Below are positions 26,692 to 34,523 of a stretch of DNA of 64,000 bases, in pieces (the stretch's first letter is position 1; the number at the start of each line of letters is the position of its first letter). A program made the position numbers and the translations under genes. Under the pieces are notes generated by a model. That model saw only the letters and a list, made by a program, of their open reading frames with translations. It did no database searches and had not been told where the DNA came from. Origin of the DNA: Magnetospirillum sp902729445 (GTDB lineage Bacteria > Pseudomonadota > Alphaproteobacteria > Rhodospirillales > Magnetospirillaceae); NCBI RefSeq assembly GCF_902729445.1, contig NZ_CACVCE010000012.1:1-64000 (forward strand). The letters are read 5' to 3'.

Positions 26692-28181
26692 GCGTGACAG
26701 CGGCCATGCAGGCCGGCGCCGCCAACCCGATCTTGTGGATCCTGGCCATACCGCTGGGGGCCGCCGGCTTCCTGGCCGTCCTGCCGGGCTGGCGGCTGGC
26801 GACCTGGCTGAACGTGGCGGTGTCGGGGGCGACGTTCCTGTCGTCGCTGGTGCTGTTCCAGCACCGCCCCGAGCCGACCCGATTGCTGTTCATCGACGAT
26901 TTCAACGTCTATCTGGTGGCGCTGACCGCCTTCGTCGGCTTCACCACCTCGATCTTCTCGGCCGCCTATATCAGCCGGGAATCACGGGCCAAGCATCTGT
27001 CGGACATGCATCTGCGCTTCTATCACGCGATGTATCAGGCCTTCTTGTTCACCATGCTGCTGGCCCTGGTCGCCAACAATATCGGCGTGATGTGGGTGGC
27101 GGTCGAGGCGGCGACCCTGACCACCGTCTTGATGGTCAGCCTGTACCGCACGCGCGAAGCCATCGAGGCGGCGTGGAAATATTTCATCTTGTGCTCGGTC
27201 GGCATCGGCCTGGCGCTGTTCGGCACCACCTTGGTCTATCTGGCGGCCCAGCCGGTGATGGGCGACGGCGCCGACGCCATGGCCTGGACCTTGCTGATCA
27301 CCAAGGCGGCCGGCTTCCACCCCGACCTGTTGAACCTGGCCTTCGTGTTCCTGCTGGTGGGCTATGGCACCAAGGTCGGTCTGGCCCCCTTGCACGCCTG
27401 GCTGCCCGACGCCCACGCCGAAGGCCCGACGCCGATCTCGGCGGTCCTCTCGGGGCTGCTGCTGAACGTCGCCCTTTATGCGTTGCTGCGCTTCAAGATG
27501 CTGATCTCGACCAATCCCGAGACGCTGGCGCCCGGCCCGCTGATGATCATGATGGGCCTGTCCAGCCTGTTCCTGTCGGGCTTCATGCTGTACCGGCGCG
27601 GCGACATCAAGCGGTTGTTCGCCTATTCCTCGATCGAGCATATGGGCGTCATCACCTTCGCCTTCGGCCTGGGGGGCGCGGTGGCCAACTTCGCCGGCCT
27701 GATGCACATGACCATGCACAGCCTGACCAAGTCGGCGATCTTCTTCGCGGTGGGCATCATCACCCAGAATGCCGGCACCAAGCGCATCGCCGACATTCGC
27801 GGCCTGACCGCCAGCCATCCGGTGCTGGGTTGGGGCTTCGTCATCGCCGTGCTGGCCATCGCCGGCCTGCCGCCGATGGGGGTGTTCATGAGCGAGTTCC
27901 TGGTCGTCACCTCGGCCTTCTCGAAGCAGCCGCTGCTGGCGCTTCCGCTGGTGGTCGGGCTGCTGCTGGCCTTCGGCGCCCTGGTGTCGCGCCTGCAGGG
28001 CATGGCGTTCGGGCCGCCGCCGCCGCCCAACCGCCGCGCCCATGGCGGCGGCAACTGGCTGGGAACCATGATGGCCACCGTGCCGCTGTGGCTGCATGTG
28101 GCGTTGGTGATGATCGCCGGCCTTTGGCTTCCGGCGCCCCTGGTGGCGTGGTTCGAAGCCGTGGCCAAATTGCTGGGATGA
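26688..28181 (+). CDS. HyfF-like antiporter subunit
   Basis: Second antiporter-type subunit (NuoM/N-, MrpD-, HyfF-like) of 497 residues and about 13-14 helices. Family motifs are visible: MWVAVEAATLTTVLMVSLYR (key Glu), GTKVGLAPLHAWLPDAHAEG, RRGDIKRLFAYSSIEHMG and MHMTMHSLTKSAIFFAVG. A proline-rich cytoplasmic loop (GPPPPPNRR) follows near the C-terminus. The ATG overlaps the preceding stop. Two antiporter-like subunits in one cluster (this and the HyfB homologue) imply two ion channels per complex. Confidence 0.92.
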   Translation: MSVTAAMQAGAANPILWILAIPLGAAGFLAVLPGWRLATWLNVAVSGATFLSSLVLFQHRPEPTRLLFIDDFNVYLVALTAFVGFTTSIFSAAYISRESRAKHLSDMHLRFYHAMYQAFLFTMLLALVANNIGVMWVAVEAATLTTVLMVSLYRTREAIEAAWKYFILCSVGIGLALFGTTLVYLAAQPVMGDGADAMAWTLLITKAAGFHPDLLNLAFVFLLVGYGTKVGLAPLHAWLPDAHAEGPTPISAVLSGLLLNVALYALLRFKMLISTNPETLAPGPLMIMMGLSSLFLSGFMLYRRGDIKRLFAYSSIEHMGVITFAFGLGGAVANFAGLMHMTMHSLTKSAIFFAVGIITQNAGTKRIADIRGLTASHPVLGWGFVIAVLAIAGLPPMGVFMSEFLVVTSAFSKQPLLALPLVVGLLLAFGALVSRLQGMAFGPPPPPNRRAHGGGNWLGTMMATVPLWLHVALVMIAGLWLPAPLVAWFEAVAKLLG

Positions 28182-28188
28182 CCGCGCG

Positions 28189-29709
28189 ATGATGGGCAAC
28201 ATCACCCTGATGGAGTTTCTGTCGGCCGGCCGCGAGGTGGCGGGCCACAAGCCCTGGCCGCGCTTCCAGCTGGATGCCCGCACCTGGCGCAAGCTGGCCG
28301 AGCAGATGACGGTGTCCAACTGGGAAATCATGGCCGAATGGGGCGAGCCGGCCGAGGTGCACGTCCTGCTGCGCGGCGAGGATTCGGGCGCCATCGCGGT
28401 GGCGTCGCATCCTTGTCCCGACGGCAAGTTCTTCGCCCTGGGCCAGGCGCGACCGTCGGCGATCCGGCTGGAGCGGGCCATCCGCGACCTGTGGGGCCTG
28501 GTGCCCGAGGGGCTGGAGGACCAGCGTCCGTGGCTGGATCATGGCCGCTGGGGCGTCAAGCACCCGCTGGGCAAGCCGCGCGAGACCGAGGCCAAGGCCA
28601 CCACCTATCGCTTCCACACCGCCGAAGGCGACGGCCTGCACCAAATCCCGGTCGGCCCGGTCCATGCCGGCGTGATCGAGCCCGGCCATTTCCGCTTCCA
28701 TTGCCAGGGCGAGACGGTGGTGCGGCTGGAACAGCGGCTGGGTTATGTCCACAAGGGCATCGCCGGGCTGACCGCCGGCAAGCCGATCATGGATGCCGGT
28801 CGCATCGTCGCCCGCGTCTCGGGCGATGCCACGGTGGCCTATTCGCTGGCTTTCGCCCGCGCCGTCGAGGCGGCCCTGGGGCTGGAGCCGCCGCCGCGCG
28901 CGGTATGGCTGCGCGCCCTGATGGCCGAGTGCGAGCGCATCGCCAACCATCTGTTCGACATCGGCGCCATCTGCAACGACGCCGCCTTCTCGATCATGCT
29001 GTCCCATCTGGGCGCGCTGCGCGAGACGGTGCTGCGGGCCAACGCCGCCTGTTTCGGCCATCGCCTGCTGATGGACCAGATCATCCCCGGCGGCGTCGTC
29101 CGCGACCTGCCCGACGATGGCCCGGCCATCTTGCACCACGCCCTGCATGCGGTGAAGAAGGGCTTCCACCGCGCCATGCAGTTGTACGACGAGACGCCGT
29201 CGCTGTTGGACCGCACCACCGGGACCGGCTTCCTGTCCGGCGCGCTGGCGCATCGCTTCGCCGCCGGCGGCTTCGTCGGCCGCGCCTCGTCGCGCGGCCA
29301 GGATGCCCGGCGCAATCCCGGCTATCCGCCCTATGAGGACCTGACCTTCACCGTGCCGGTGATGAATGACGGCGACGTCCATGCTCGCCTGATGATCCGC
29401 GCCGAGGAGATCAAGGCCTCGGTTTCCCTGATCGAGCAGATCCTGGCCGCCATGCAGCCCGGCCCGATCGCGGCGCCGGTCGCTCTGCGCGGTGCCGGCG
29501 AGGGGGTGGCGGTGGTCGAAAGCTTCCGCGGCGACGTGGTGGTGTGGGTGCGGGTGTCGGAAGCCGGCAAGATCGTGCGGCTGCATGCCCACGATCCGTC
29601 CTGGTTCCAATGGCCGCTGCTGGAAGCCGCCATCGAGGGCAACATCGTCGCCGACTTCCCGTTGTGCAACAAGTCCTTCAATTGTTCCTATTCGGGCCAG
29701 GATTCGTGA
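28189..29709 (+). CDS. Hydrogenase-like large subunit lacking NiFe ligands
   Basis: A 506-residue fusion of an N-terminal NuoC-like domain (about 1-130) and a NuoD/HyfG-like large-subunit domain. In group 4 NiFe hydrogenases the motif RVCGIC supplies two nickel ligands. Here the aligned segment reads RVSGDATVAYS (residues 209-219), so both cysteines are lost. At the C-terminus the usual DPCxxC motif is replaced by NKSFNCSYSGQDS, leaving at most one counterpart. The rest of the fold is well kept (GPVHAGVIEPGHFRF, GYVHKGIAGL, ECERIANHLFDIG). This matches energy-converting-hydrogenase-related (Ehr) proteins, not active hydrogenases. It starts seven bases after the HyfF homologue. Confidence 0.9.
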   Translation: MMGNITLMEFLSAGREVAGHKPWPRFQLDARTWRKLAEQMTVSNWEIMAEWGEPAEVHVLLRGEDSGAIAVASHPCPDGKFFALGQARPSAIRLERAIRDLWGLVPEGLEDQRPWLDHGRWGVKHPLGKPRETEAKATTYRFHTAEGDGLHQIPVGPVHAGVIEPGHFRFHCQGETVVRLEQRLGYVHKGIAGLTAGKPIMDAGRIVARVSGDATVAYSLAFARAVEAALGLEPPPRAVWLRALMAECERIANHLFDIGAICNDAAFSIMLSHLGALRETVLRANAACFGHRLLMDQIIPGGVVRDLPDDGPAILHHALHAVKKGFHRAMQLYDETPSLLDRTTGTGFLSGALAHRFAAGGFVGRASSRGQDARRNPGYPPYEDLTFTVPVMNDGDVHARLMIRAEEIKASVSLIEQILAAMQPGPIAAPVALRGAGEGVAVVESFRGDVVVWVRVSEAGKIVRLHAHDPSWFQWPLLEAAIEGNIVADFPLCNKSFNCSYSGQDS

Positions 29710-29710
29710 C

Positions 29711-30253
29711 ATGCCGCTGATTCCGCCGATCGCCCGCATCATCGCCCGCCACCTTCTGCGCGGGCCGCTGACCATGAAGGGCGCGCCCGATCCCGATCCG
29801 GCCGGGCTGATGGAGCTGGGCGATTCCCTGGGCGATCTGTCGCGCGCCCGTCTGGGCCGCAGCCTGGCGATTCGCGCCGTCGATGCCGGCAGCTGCAATG
29901 GCTGCGAGCTGGAAATCCACGCCGTCAACAATCCGGTTTACGACCTGGAACGCTTCGGCATCCGCTTCGTCGCCAGCCCGCGCCATGCCGACGTGCTGCT
30001 GGTCACCGGGCCGGTGGCCTGGAACATGGCCGAAGCCCTGCGCCGCACCTATGACGCCACGCCCAACCCGCGTTGGGTGGTGGCGATGGGCGATTGCGGG
30101 CGCGACGGCGGCTGCTTTGCCGGGTCCTATGCGGTGGCGGGCGGGGTGTCGGCCATCGTGCCGGTCGACCTGCATATTCCCGGCTGTCCGCCGACGCCGA
30201 CCGCACTGCTGTCCGGCTTGTTGGCCCTGCTGCAGACGGTGGACGGAAGGTAG
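29711..30253 (+). CDS. HyfI/NuoB-like iron-sulfur small subunit
   Basis: Small subunit of 180 residues carrying the proximal 4Fe-4S cluster (equivalent to N2 of complex I). The ligands are visible: C62 and C65 in SCNGCELE, C129 in MGDCGRDGGC, and C159 in IPGCPPTP. The N-terminal 55 residues form an extension rich in Pro and Arg. It starts one base after the preceding stop and ends the cluster, four bases from a convergent gene. Intact cluster ligands next to a large subunit without Ni ligands argue for electron transfer to another acceptor, for instance a quinone. Confidence 0.92.
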   Translation: MPLIPPIARIIARHLLRGPLTMKGAPDPDPAGLMELGDSLGDLSRARLGRSLAIRAVDAGSCNGCELEIHAVNNPVYDLERFGIRFVASPRHADVLLVTGPVAWNMAEALRRTYDATPNPRWVVAMGDCGRDGGCFAGSYAVAGGVSAIVPVDLHIPGCPPTPTALLSGLLALLQTVDGR

Positions 30254-30257
30254 GCGA

Positions 30258-31280
30258 TCACATCGCGAAGGCTTTTTCCGCCTGGCGGATCTGGCCGATG
30301 CCCTGGATCATTTCCGAGGCCATGAAGTCGGCGCGCTTGACCGGGCCGCCCATGTTGGGGCGCGGGAACATGCGGGCGAAGGAATTCATCTTCACCGTCA
30401 GGCCGCACAGCACCGATCCGATGGTGACGTGATAGCGCTCGATCAGCGTCTTGACCTGGCGGAACTCTTCCTGGTTCAGGTTGCCCCACATCTCGCGGGT
30501 GCGCTTCTCGAACACTTCCAGCCGGCCGGTGATGGCCGCCGACATGTTGTTGATGGTGTCCTCGATGGTGTCGCAGGTCTTCATCAGACCGGCATCCTGC
30601 TTCAGCTGGAAATGCGTGCGGATCGGCTTCATCGATTCGACGCAGGCGGTGAAATAGGGCTCCAGCCGGTCCAGGCAGTGGCGGAAATAAGACAGCGACA
30701 GGAAGGTGTCGCCGTAATCTTCCAGGAAGCGCGGCACCTCGAAGATGTCGATGTTCAAGCTGGTGGCCATCTGTTCCAGGCGCTGACGGGCCTTGCGGAC
30801 GTCGGGGTCGCGGAACAGATGCAGCAGGTCCTCGTAGGTGTTCACGTTCACCGCTTCGTCGGCATAGATCAGCTTCATCAGCGGCCGGGTGAACATCATC
30901 ATGTACTTGGTCAGCTCGTTGGCCTTGTCCGGCGACAGCTTCAGGGCCGAATAATCGTTCACCGGAATGCCGTGCTCGCGCAAGCTGATGCGCAGCGAAT
31001 AGACGTCGTAGCTGGGCAGCAACGCCAATCGGCGCAAGATCGCGTGATCGGGATGCAGTTCGATATCCGGCCAGTTGAACATGCGCGGCAGGCTGTCGAT
31101 ATCGACCTGGCCCGACCCGGTCTGGGCGTCCTGGAAGATTTCGATCACGCTCTTCAGGCGCACGTTCTTGATCAGCTTGGCGCTTTGCAAAGCCGGCGTC
31201 TGCAACGGAATGATCGACAGCGGCAACACGAACATGGAATCCATGTCGCTGTCGGCTATCGCACTAAGCTCTTCGTCCAT
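30258..31280 (-). CDS. Conserved hypothetical protein, 340 aa
   Basis: A soluble 340-residue protein, largely helical, with no signal peptide, membrane segment or recognisable catalytic motif. It opens with an acidic N-terminus (MDEELSAIADSDMDSM). Segments such as LPSYDVYSLRISLREHGI and FLEDYGDTFLSLSYFRHCLD are strongly non-random. I do not recognise the family. It converges on the Ehr-like cluster with a 4-base gap. A 19-bp perfect inverted repeat lies just 10 bases upstream of its start codon, so its mRNA leader could fold into a long hairpin directly before the ribosome-binding site AGGGG. Confidence 0.75.
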   Translation of the reverse strand: MDEELSAIADSDMDSMFVLPLSIIPLQTPALQSAKLIKNVRLKSVIEIFQDAQTGSGQVDIDSLPRMFNWPDIELHPDHAILRRLALLPSYDVYSLRISLREHGIPVNDYSALKLSPDKANELTKYMMMFTRPLMKLIYADEAVNVNTYEDLLHLFRDPDVRKARQRLEQMATSLNIDIFEVPRFLEDYGDTFLSLSYFRHCLDRLEPYFTACVESMKPIRTHFQLKQDAGLMKTCDTIEDTINNMSAAITGRLEVFEKRTREMWGNLNQEEFRQVKTLIERYHVTIGSVLCGLTVKMNSFARMFPRPNMGGPVKRADFMASEMIQGIGQIRQAEKAFAM

Positions 31281-31290
31281 CGAACCCCTA

Positions 31291-31342
31291 GTGCACTGAC
31301 TTGTTCAAATGGCACACTGACCCTTTGAACAAGTCAGTGCAC
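31291..31342. repeat. 19-bp perfect inverted repeat
   Basis: The arms GTGCACTGACTTGTTCAAA (31291-31309) and its exact reverse complement (31324-31342) enclose a 14-base loop. The loop and the start of the right arm also contain a diverged direct copy (GCACACTGACCCTTTGAAC). It sits in the leader of the minus-strand gene at 30258. Candidates are an operator, a leader hairpin or the trace of a small inverted-repeat element. Confidence 0.85.
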
Positions 31343-31557
31343 AATCCATCGATCTCGTGGCCCGATGCCTGCGAAAGATGCTCCCCCGCAATTTCGCAGG
31401 CATTGGCGCACGGGCACCGAAGCCGGTTGCGCCGCCATATTGCCGTGAAAAGTGATCGTGGGAAACTGCGAAATTGCCGCGATTATATAAGGACATTTTA
31501 ATGTGACGCGGTATATTGGGGCCAGCGTCACCCCGCCCGAACCGGAGGACCCGTCCC

Positions 31558-32562
31558 GTGACCCGCGCCCGACTGATTGCTTTCGCCCTGCTGGCGACGT
31601 TTCTTGTCTCTGTCGCCCAGGCGGCTGACATTCGATTCTTTCAGTTGGGAACCGGTCCGACCGGCGAGACACGCTTTCCCATCGGCGGCCTGATCGCCAA
31701 CGCGCTGTCGAACCCGCCGGGTTCGCGCGAGTGCGAAAAGGGTGGCAGCTGCGGCGTGCCGGGCATGGTGGCGGTGGCCAAATCGACCGGCGGCTCGATC
31801 GCCAATGTCGAGGCCATCGGCGCCAAGCGGCTGGATGCCGCCCTGGTCCAGGCCGACATCGCCTATTGGGCCTATCACGGCTCGGGCATCTACAAGGCCA
31901 AGGGCGCGGTGCAGAACCTGCGCGGCATCGCCATGCTGTATCCGGAAAGCATGCATCTGGTCGCCCGCAAGGATGCCAAGATCAAAAGCGTGCGCGACCT
32001 CAAGGGCAAGCGGGTGTCGTTCGGCGAGAAGGATTCCGGCTCGCTGGTGCATGGCCGCGTGCTGTTGACCGCCTATGGCGTGGCCGAGACCCAGGTCAAG
32101 CTGTCGTTCCTGAAGCCCGGCCCGGCGGCCGATGCCATGGCGGCCGGCCAGTTGGACGCCATGCTGGTGGTCGATGCCTATCCGGTCCCGACGGTGGCCG
32201 AATTGGCCAAGACCACCGCCATCGACCTGGTGCCGATCTCCGGCCCCGAGGCCGAGAAGATCCTGGCCCAGATGCCGTTCTTCCAGGCCGGCAGCATCCC
32301 TGCCGCCTTGTACGAGGGGGTTCGCGACGCCAACCTGACGCTGGATGTCGGCGTCGCCCTGGTCACCGGCGCCGAGCAGCCCGACGCCCTGATCTACGAC
32401 ATCACCAAGGCGCTATGGCAGCCCTCGACCCAGAAGCTGCTGGCCGAGGCCAACAGCCGCGGCCGCTTGATCAAGCTGGACGCCAAGGCGATCGCCCGCA
32501 TGGGCATCCAGCTGCATGGCGGTGCCTCCAGCTATTATTTCGATGCGGGGATGACGCCTTAG
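31558..32562 (+). CDS. TAXI-type TRAP solute-binding protein
   Basis: Periplasmic binding protein of 334 residues, resembling TAXI-family (IMP-like) receptors of TRAP transporters. A Sec signal peptide is clear (LIAFALLATFLVSVAQA, then ADIRFF). Family features are FFQLGTGPTGETRFPIGGLIANAL, the region VQADIAYWAYHG, LVARKDAKIKSVRDLKGKRVSFGEKDSGS and a domain near LDAMLVVDAYPVPTV. The GTG at 31558 has GGAGG nine bases upstream; a longer frame from 31516 is disfavoured. No TRAP permease gene is adjacent, so it may serve a distant permease or signal to a sensor. The ligand is unknown. Confidence 0.82.
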   Translation: MTRARLIAFALLATFLVSVAQAADIRFFQLGTGPTGETRFPIGGLIANALSNPPGSRECEKGGSCGVPGMVAVAKSTGGSIANVEAIGAKRLDAALVQADIAYWAYHGSGIYKAKGAVQNLRGIAMLYPESMHLVARKDAKIKSVRDLKGKRVSFGEKDSGSLVHGRVLLTAYGVAETQVKLSFLKPGPAADAMAAGQLDAMLVVDAYPVPTVAELAKTTAIDLVPISGPEAEKILAQMPFFQAGSIPAALYEGVRDANLTLDVGVALVTGAEQPDALIYDITKALWQPSTQKLLAEANSRGRLIKLDAKAIARMGIQLHGGASSYYFDAGMTP

Positions 32563-32615
32563 GGCGGGCCGACCTTCAGGCGATTCCTGCCAAAATGAAG
32601 TGACGGCAGAGATTT

Positions 32616-32706
32616 CAGACACAGATGAACACAGATAAACGCAGATGAAATAAGGGCTTTTTCATCGGTGTCCCGCGCAGCGGGAATCTGTGTTCATCGG
32701 TGTCCC
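32616..32706. repeat. Intergenic repeat cluster
   Basis: Three tandem 10-base units (ACAGATGAAC, ACAGATAAAC, GCAGATGAAA) at 32621-32650 are followed by two direct copies of TTCATCGGTGTCCC (32661-32674 and 32693-32706). The second group is nearly an inverted match of the first (CTGTGTTCATC). It looks like a dispersed noncoding repeat of the type found in many bacterial intergenic regions. Confidence 0.6.
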
Positions 32707-32743
32707 ATATCCAGCCCTTGCCGAAGGGTAGCGCGCCCCGGCT

Positions 32744-33040
32744 CTATTTCTCGGGGTGGACGTCCAGGAAGACCTTGGCCTCGAAGACGATGTAGGCGTC
32801 GATCATGGCGCGGTAGATGTTCTCGATCAGCGTCGGATCGCAGCCTTCCTCGTTGGCCAGATGGCGGACCTTCGAGATCACTTCTTCGATGCGGTCGCGA
32901 TCGACCACCTGATGCTTGGTCGCCTTGAAGTTGGGGGCCTGGGCGACGTAGGTGGCGCGCTCGGCCAGCAGCGGCACGATCTGGCGATCCAGGCGGTCGA
33001 TATGGGCGCGGACGTCGTTCAGGTCCTTGCAGTGGGCCAT
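32744..33040 (-). CDS. Chorismate mutase (AroQ type)
   Basis: Converts chorismate to prephenate in phenylalanine/tyrosine synthesis. The 98-residue all-helical protein fits the monofunctional AroQ family. It shows the N-terminal helix with DVRAHIDRLDRQIVPLLAERATYV (active-site Arg), a central RDRIEEVISKVR and the C-terminal IENIYRAMIDAYIVFE. The overall length and the RDR segment also resemble the isochorismate-pyruvate lyase branch (PchB-like), so that activity is not excluded. It lies 12 bases downstream of gshA on the same strand, probably in one transcript. Confidence 0.85.
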   Translation of the reverse strand: MAHCKDLNDVRAHIDRLDRQIVPLLAERATYVAQAPNFKATKHQVVDRDRIEEVISKVRHLANEEGCDPTLIENIYRAMIDAYIVFEAKVFLDVHPEK

Positions 33041-33052
33041 TTTTAGCTCTCC

Positions 33053-34420
33053 TTAGTACGCATACTCGGCGAACAAGGGATCGACGCTCCCCTGCCAGCG
33101 GCCGATATAGGCTTCCAGCATCTCCTCGGCCGGCGTCCGGCCCGATTGCAAGATGGCCATCAGCGGCTCGAGATAGATGCTCTCGTCACGGCCCGATTCC
33201 GAGAGGCGGGCGCGGTTCTTCAGGCCGATCGCCGCCAGGTCCAGCACGTCTTCCCCGATCTCCTCCAGGCTGCGGCCGCCGACGCGGGCGGCCAAGCCTT
33301 CGCGCGGGACGGCGGTGCGCAAGCGTTCGCGTTCCTCGATCGACCAATCCTTGACCAGATCCCAGGCGCCATCCAGGGCGGCGGTGTCGTACAGCAGGCC
33401 GACCCACAGGGCCGGCAGGGCGCAGATGCGCCGCCACGGCCCGCTGTCGGCCCCGCGCATTTCCAGATATTTCTTCAGCCGCACTTCCGGGAAGGCGGTG
33501 GTCAGATGGTCCATCCAGTCGCCGATGGTGGGGACCTGGCCGGGCAGGGCCGGCAGGCGGCCGGCCATGAAATCCCTGAACGACTGGCCCGAGGCATCGA
33601 TGTACTGACCGTCGCGATAGACGAAATACATCGGCACATCCAACATGTAATCGACATAGCGTTCGAAGCCGAAGCCCGGCTCGAACACGAAAGGCAGCAT
33701 GCCGCAACGATCGGGATCGGTGTCGGTCCACACGTCGGAGCGGGTCGACAGCAGGCCCGACGGCTTGCCCTCGATGAAGGGCGAACTGGCGAACAGCGCG
33801 GTCGCCAGTGGCTGCAGCGCCAGCGACACCTGGAACTTGCGCGCCATGTCGGCTTCCGAGGCGAAGTCCAGATTGACCTGCACGGTGCAGGTCCTGAGCA
33901 TCATGTCCAGCCCCTTCGATCCGCGCTTGGGCATGTAGTCGCGCATGATGCGATAACGGCCCTTGGGCATCCAGGGCGTGTCCTCGCGGCGCCATTTCGG
34001 CTGGAAGCCGACGCCCAGGAAGCCGATATCCAAGGGGGCGGCGACGTCCTTGACCTGCTTCAAGTGGGTATAGGTCTCGACGCAAGTCTGATGGATGGTT
34101 TCCAAGGGCGCGCCCGACAATTCCAGCTGCCCGCCCGGCTCCAGCGTCACCGACGAGCCGGTATCGTCGATCAGGGCGATCAGGGTGCCGTTTTCCAGCA
34201 CCGGCCGCCAGCCGAAGCGCGACAGACCTTCCAGCATGGCGCGGATGCCGCGCTCGCCCTCATAGGCCAGCGGGCGCAAATCGTCCATGGTGAAGCCGAA
34301 CTTCTCGTGCTCGGTGCCGATACGCCAGGCCTCGGCCGGCTTGCAGCCCGATTCGATGTACTCGACCAACTGGCGCTTCGACGTGATCGGCTCGCCGCTG
34401 GGTTTGGCCGGTGCGGACAT
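33053..34420 (-). CDS. gshA: Glutamate-cysteine ligase (plant/alphaproteobacterial type)
   Basis: Catalyses ATP-dependent joining of glutamate and cysteine, the first step of glutathione synthesis; cytoplasmic. The 455-residue protein matches the GCS2-type enzymes of plants and alphaproteobacteria: RIGTEHEKFGF near the start, DDTGSSVTLEPGGQLELSG, and CTVQVNLDFASEADMARKF. Later motifs are RGADSGPWRRICALPALWVG and the C-terminal GRTPAEEMLEAY. The ATG at 34420 has AAGGA five bases upstream. It is followed by the chorismate mutase gene. Confidence 0.93.
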   Translation of the reverse strand: MSAPAKPSGEPITSKRQLVEYIESGCKPAEAWRIGTEHEKFGFTMDDLRPLAYEGERGIRAMLEGLSRFGWRPVLENGTLIALIDDTGSSVTLEPGGQLELSGAPLETIHQTCVETYTHLKQVKDVAAPLDIGFLGVGFQPKWRREDTPWMPKGRYRIMRDYMPKRGSKGLDMMLRTCTVQVNLDFASEADMARKFQVSLALQPLATALFASSPFIEGKPSGLLSTRSDVWTDTDPDRCGMLPFVFEPGFGFERYVDYMLDVPMYFVYRDGQYIDASGQSFRDFMAGRLPALPGQVPTIGDWMDHLTTAFPEVRLKKYLEMRGADSGPWRRICALPALWVGLLYDTAALDGAWDLVKDWSIEERERLRTAVPREGLAARVGGRSLEEIGEDVLDLAAIGLKNRARLSESGRDESIYLEPLMAILQSGRTPAEEMLEAYIGRWQGSVDPLFAEYAY

Positions 34421-34523
34421 GGGATTCCTTGACAAGTGGGGGGCGGCACCGCGCTGTGCTGACCAGCAAACGCCTTCGCGTCCGCAGCGTCAAGCGTCCA
34501 TTTGGAGACGGAAAGTCCCGCCG

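Noticed and set aside
25264..28181. Long frames running into the HyfE- and HyfF-like genes from upstream
   Set aside because: The upstream parts are out-of-frame translations of the preceding gene. The ATGA overlap starts give standard N-termini.
28189..29709. Active NiFe hydrogenase
   Set aside because: Both N-terminal Ni ligands and one C-terminal ligand are absent from the aligned motifs, and no maturation genes are nearby.
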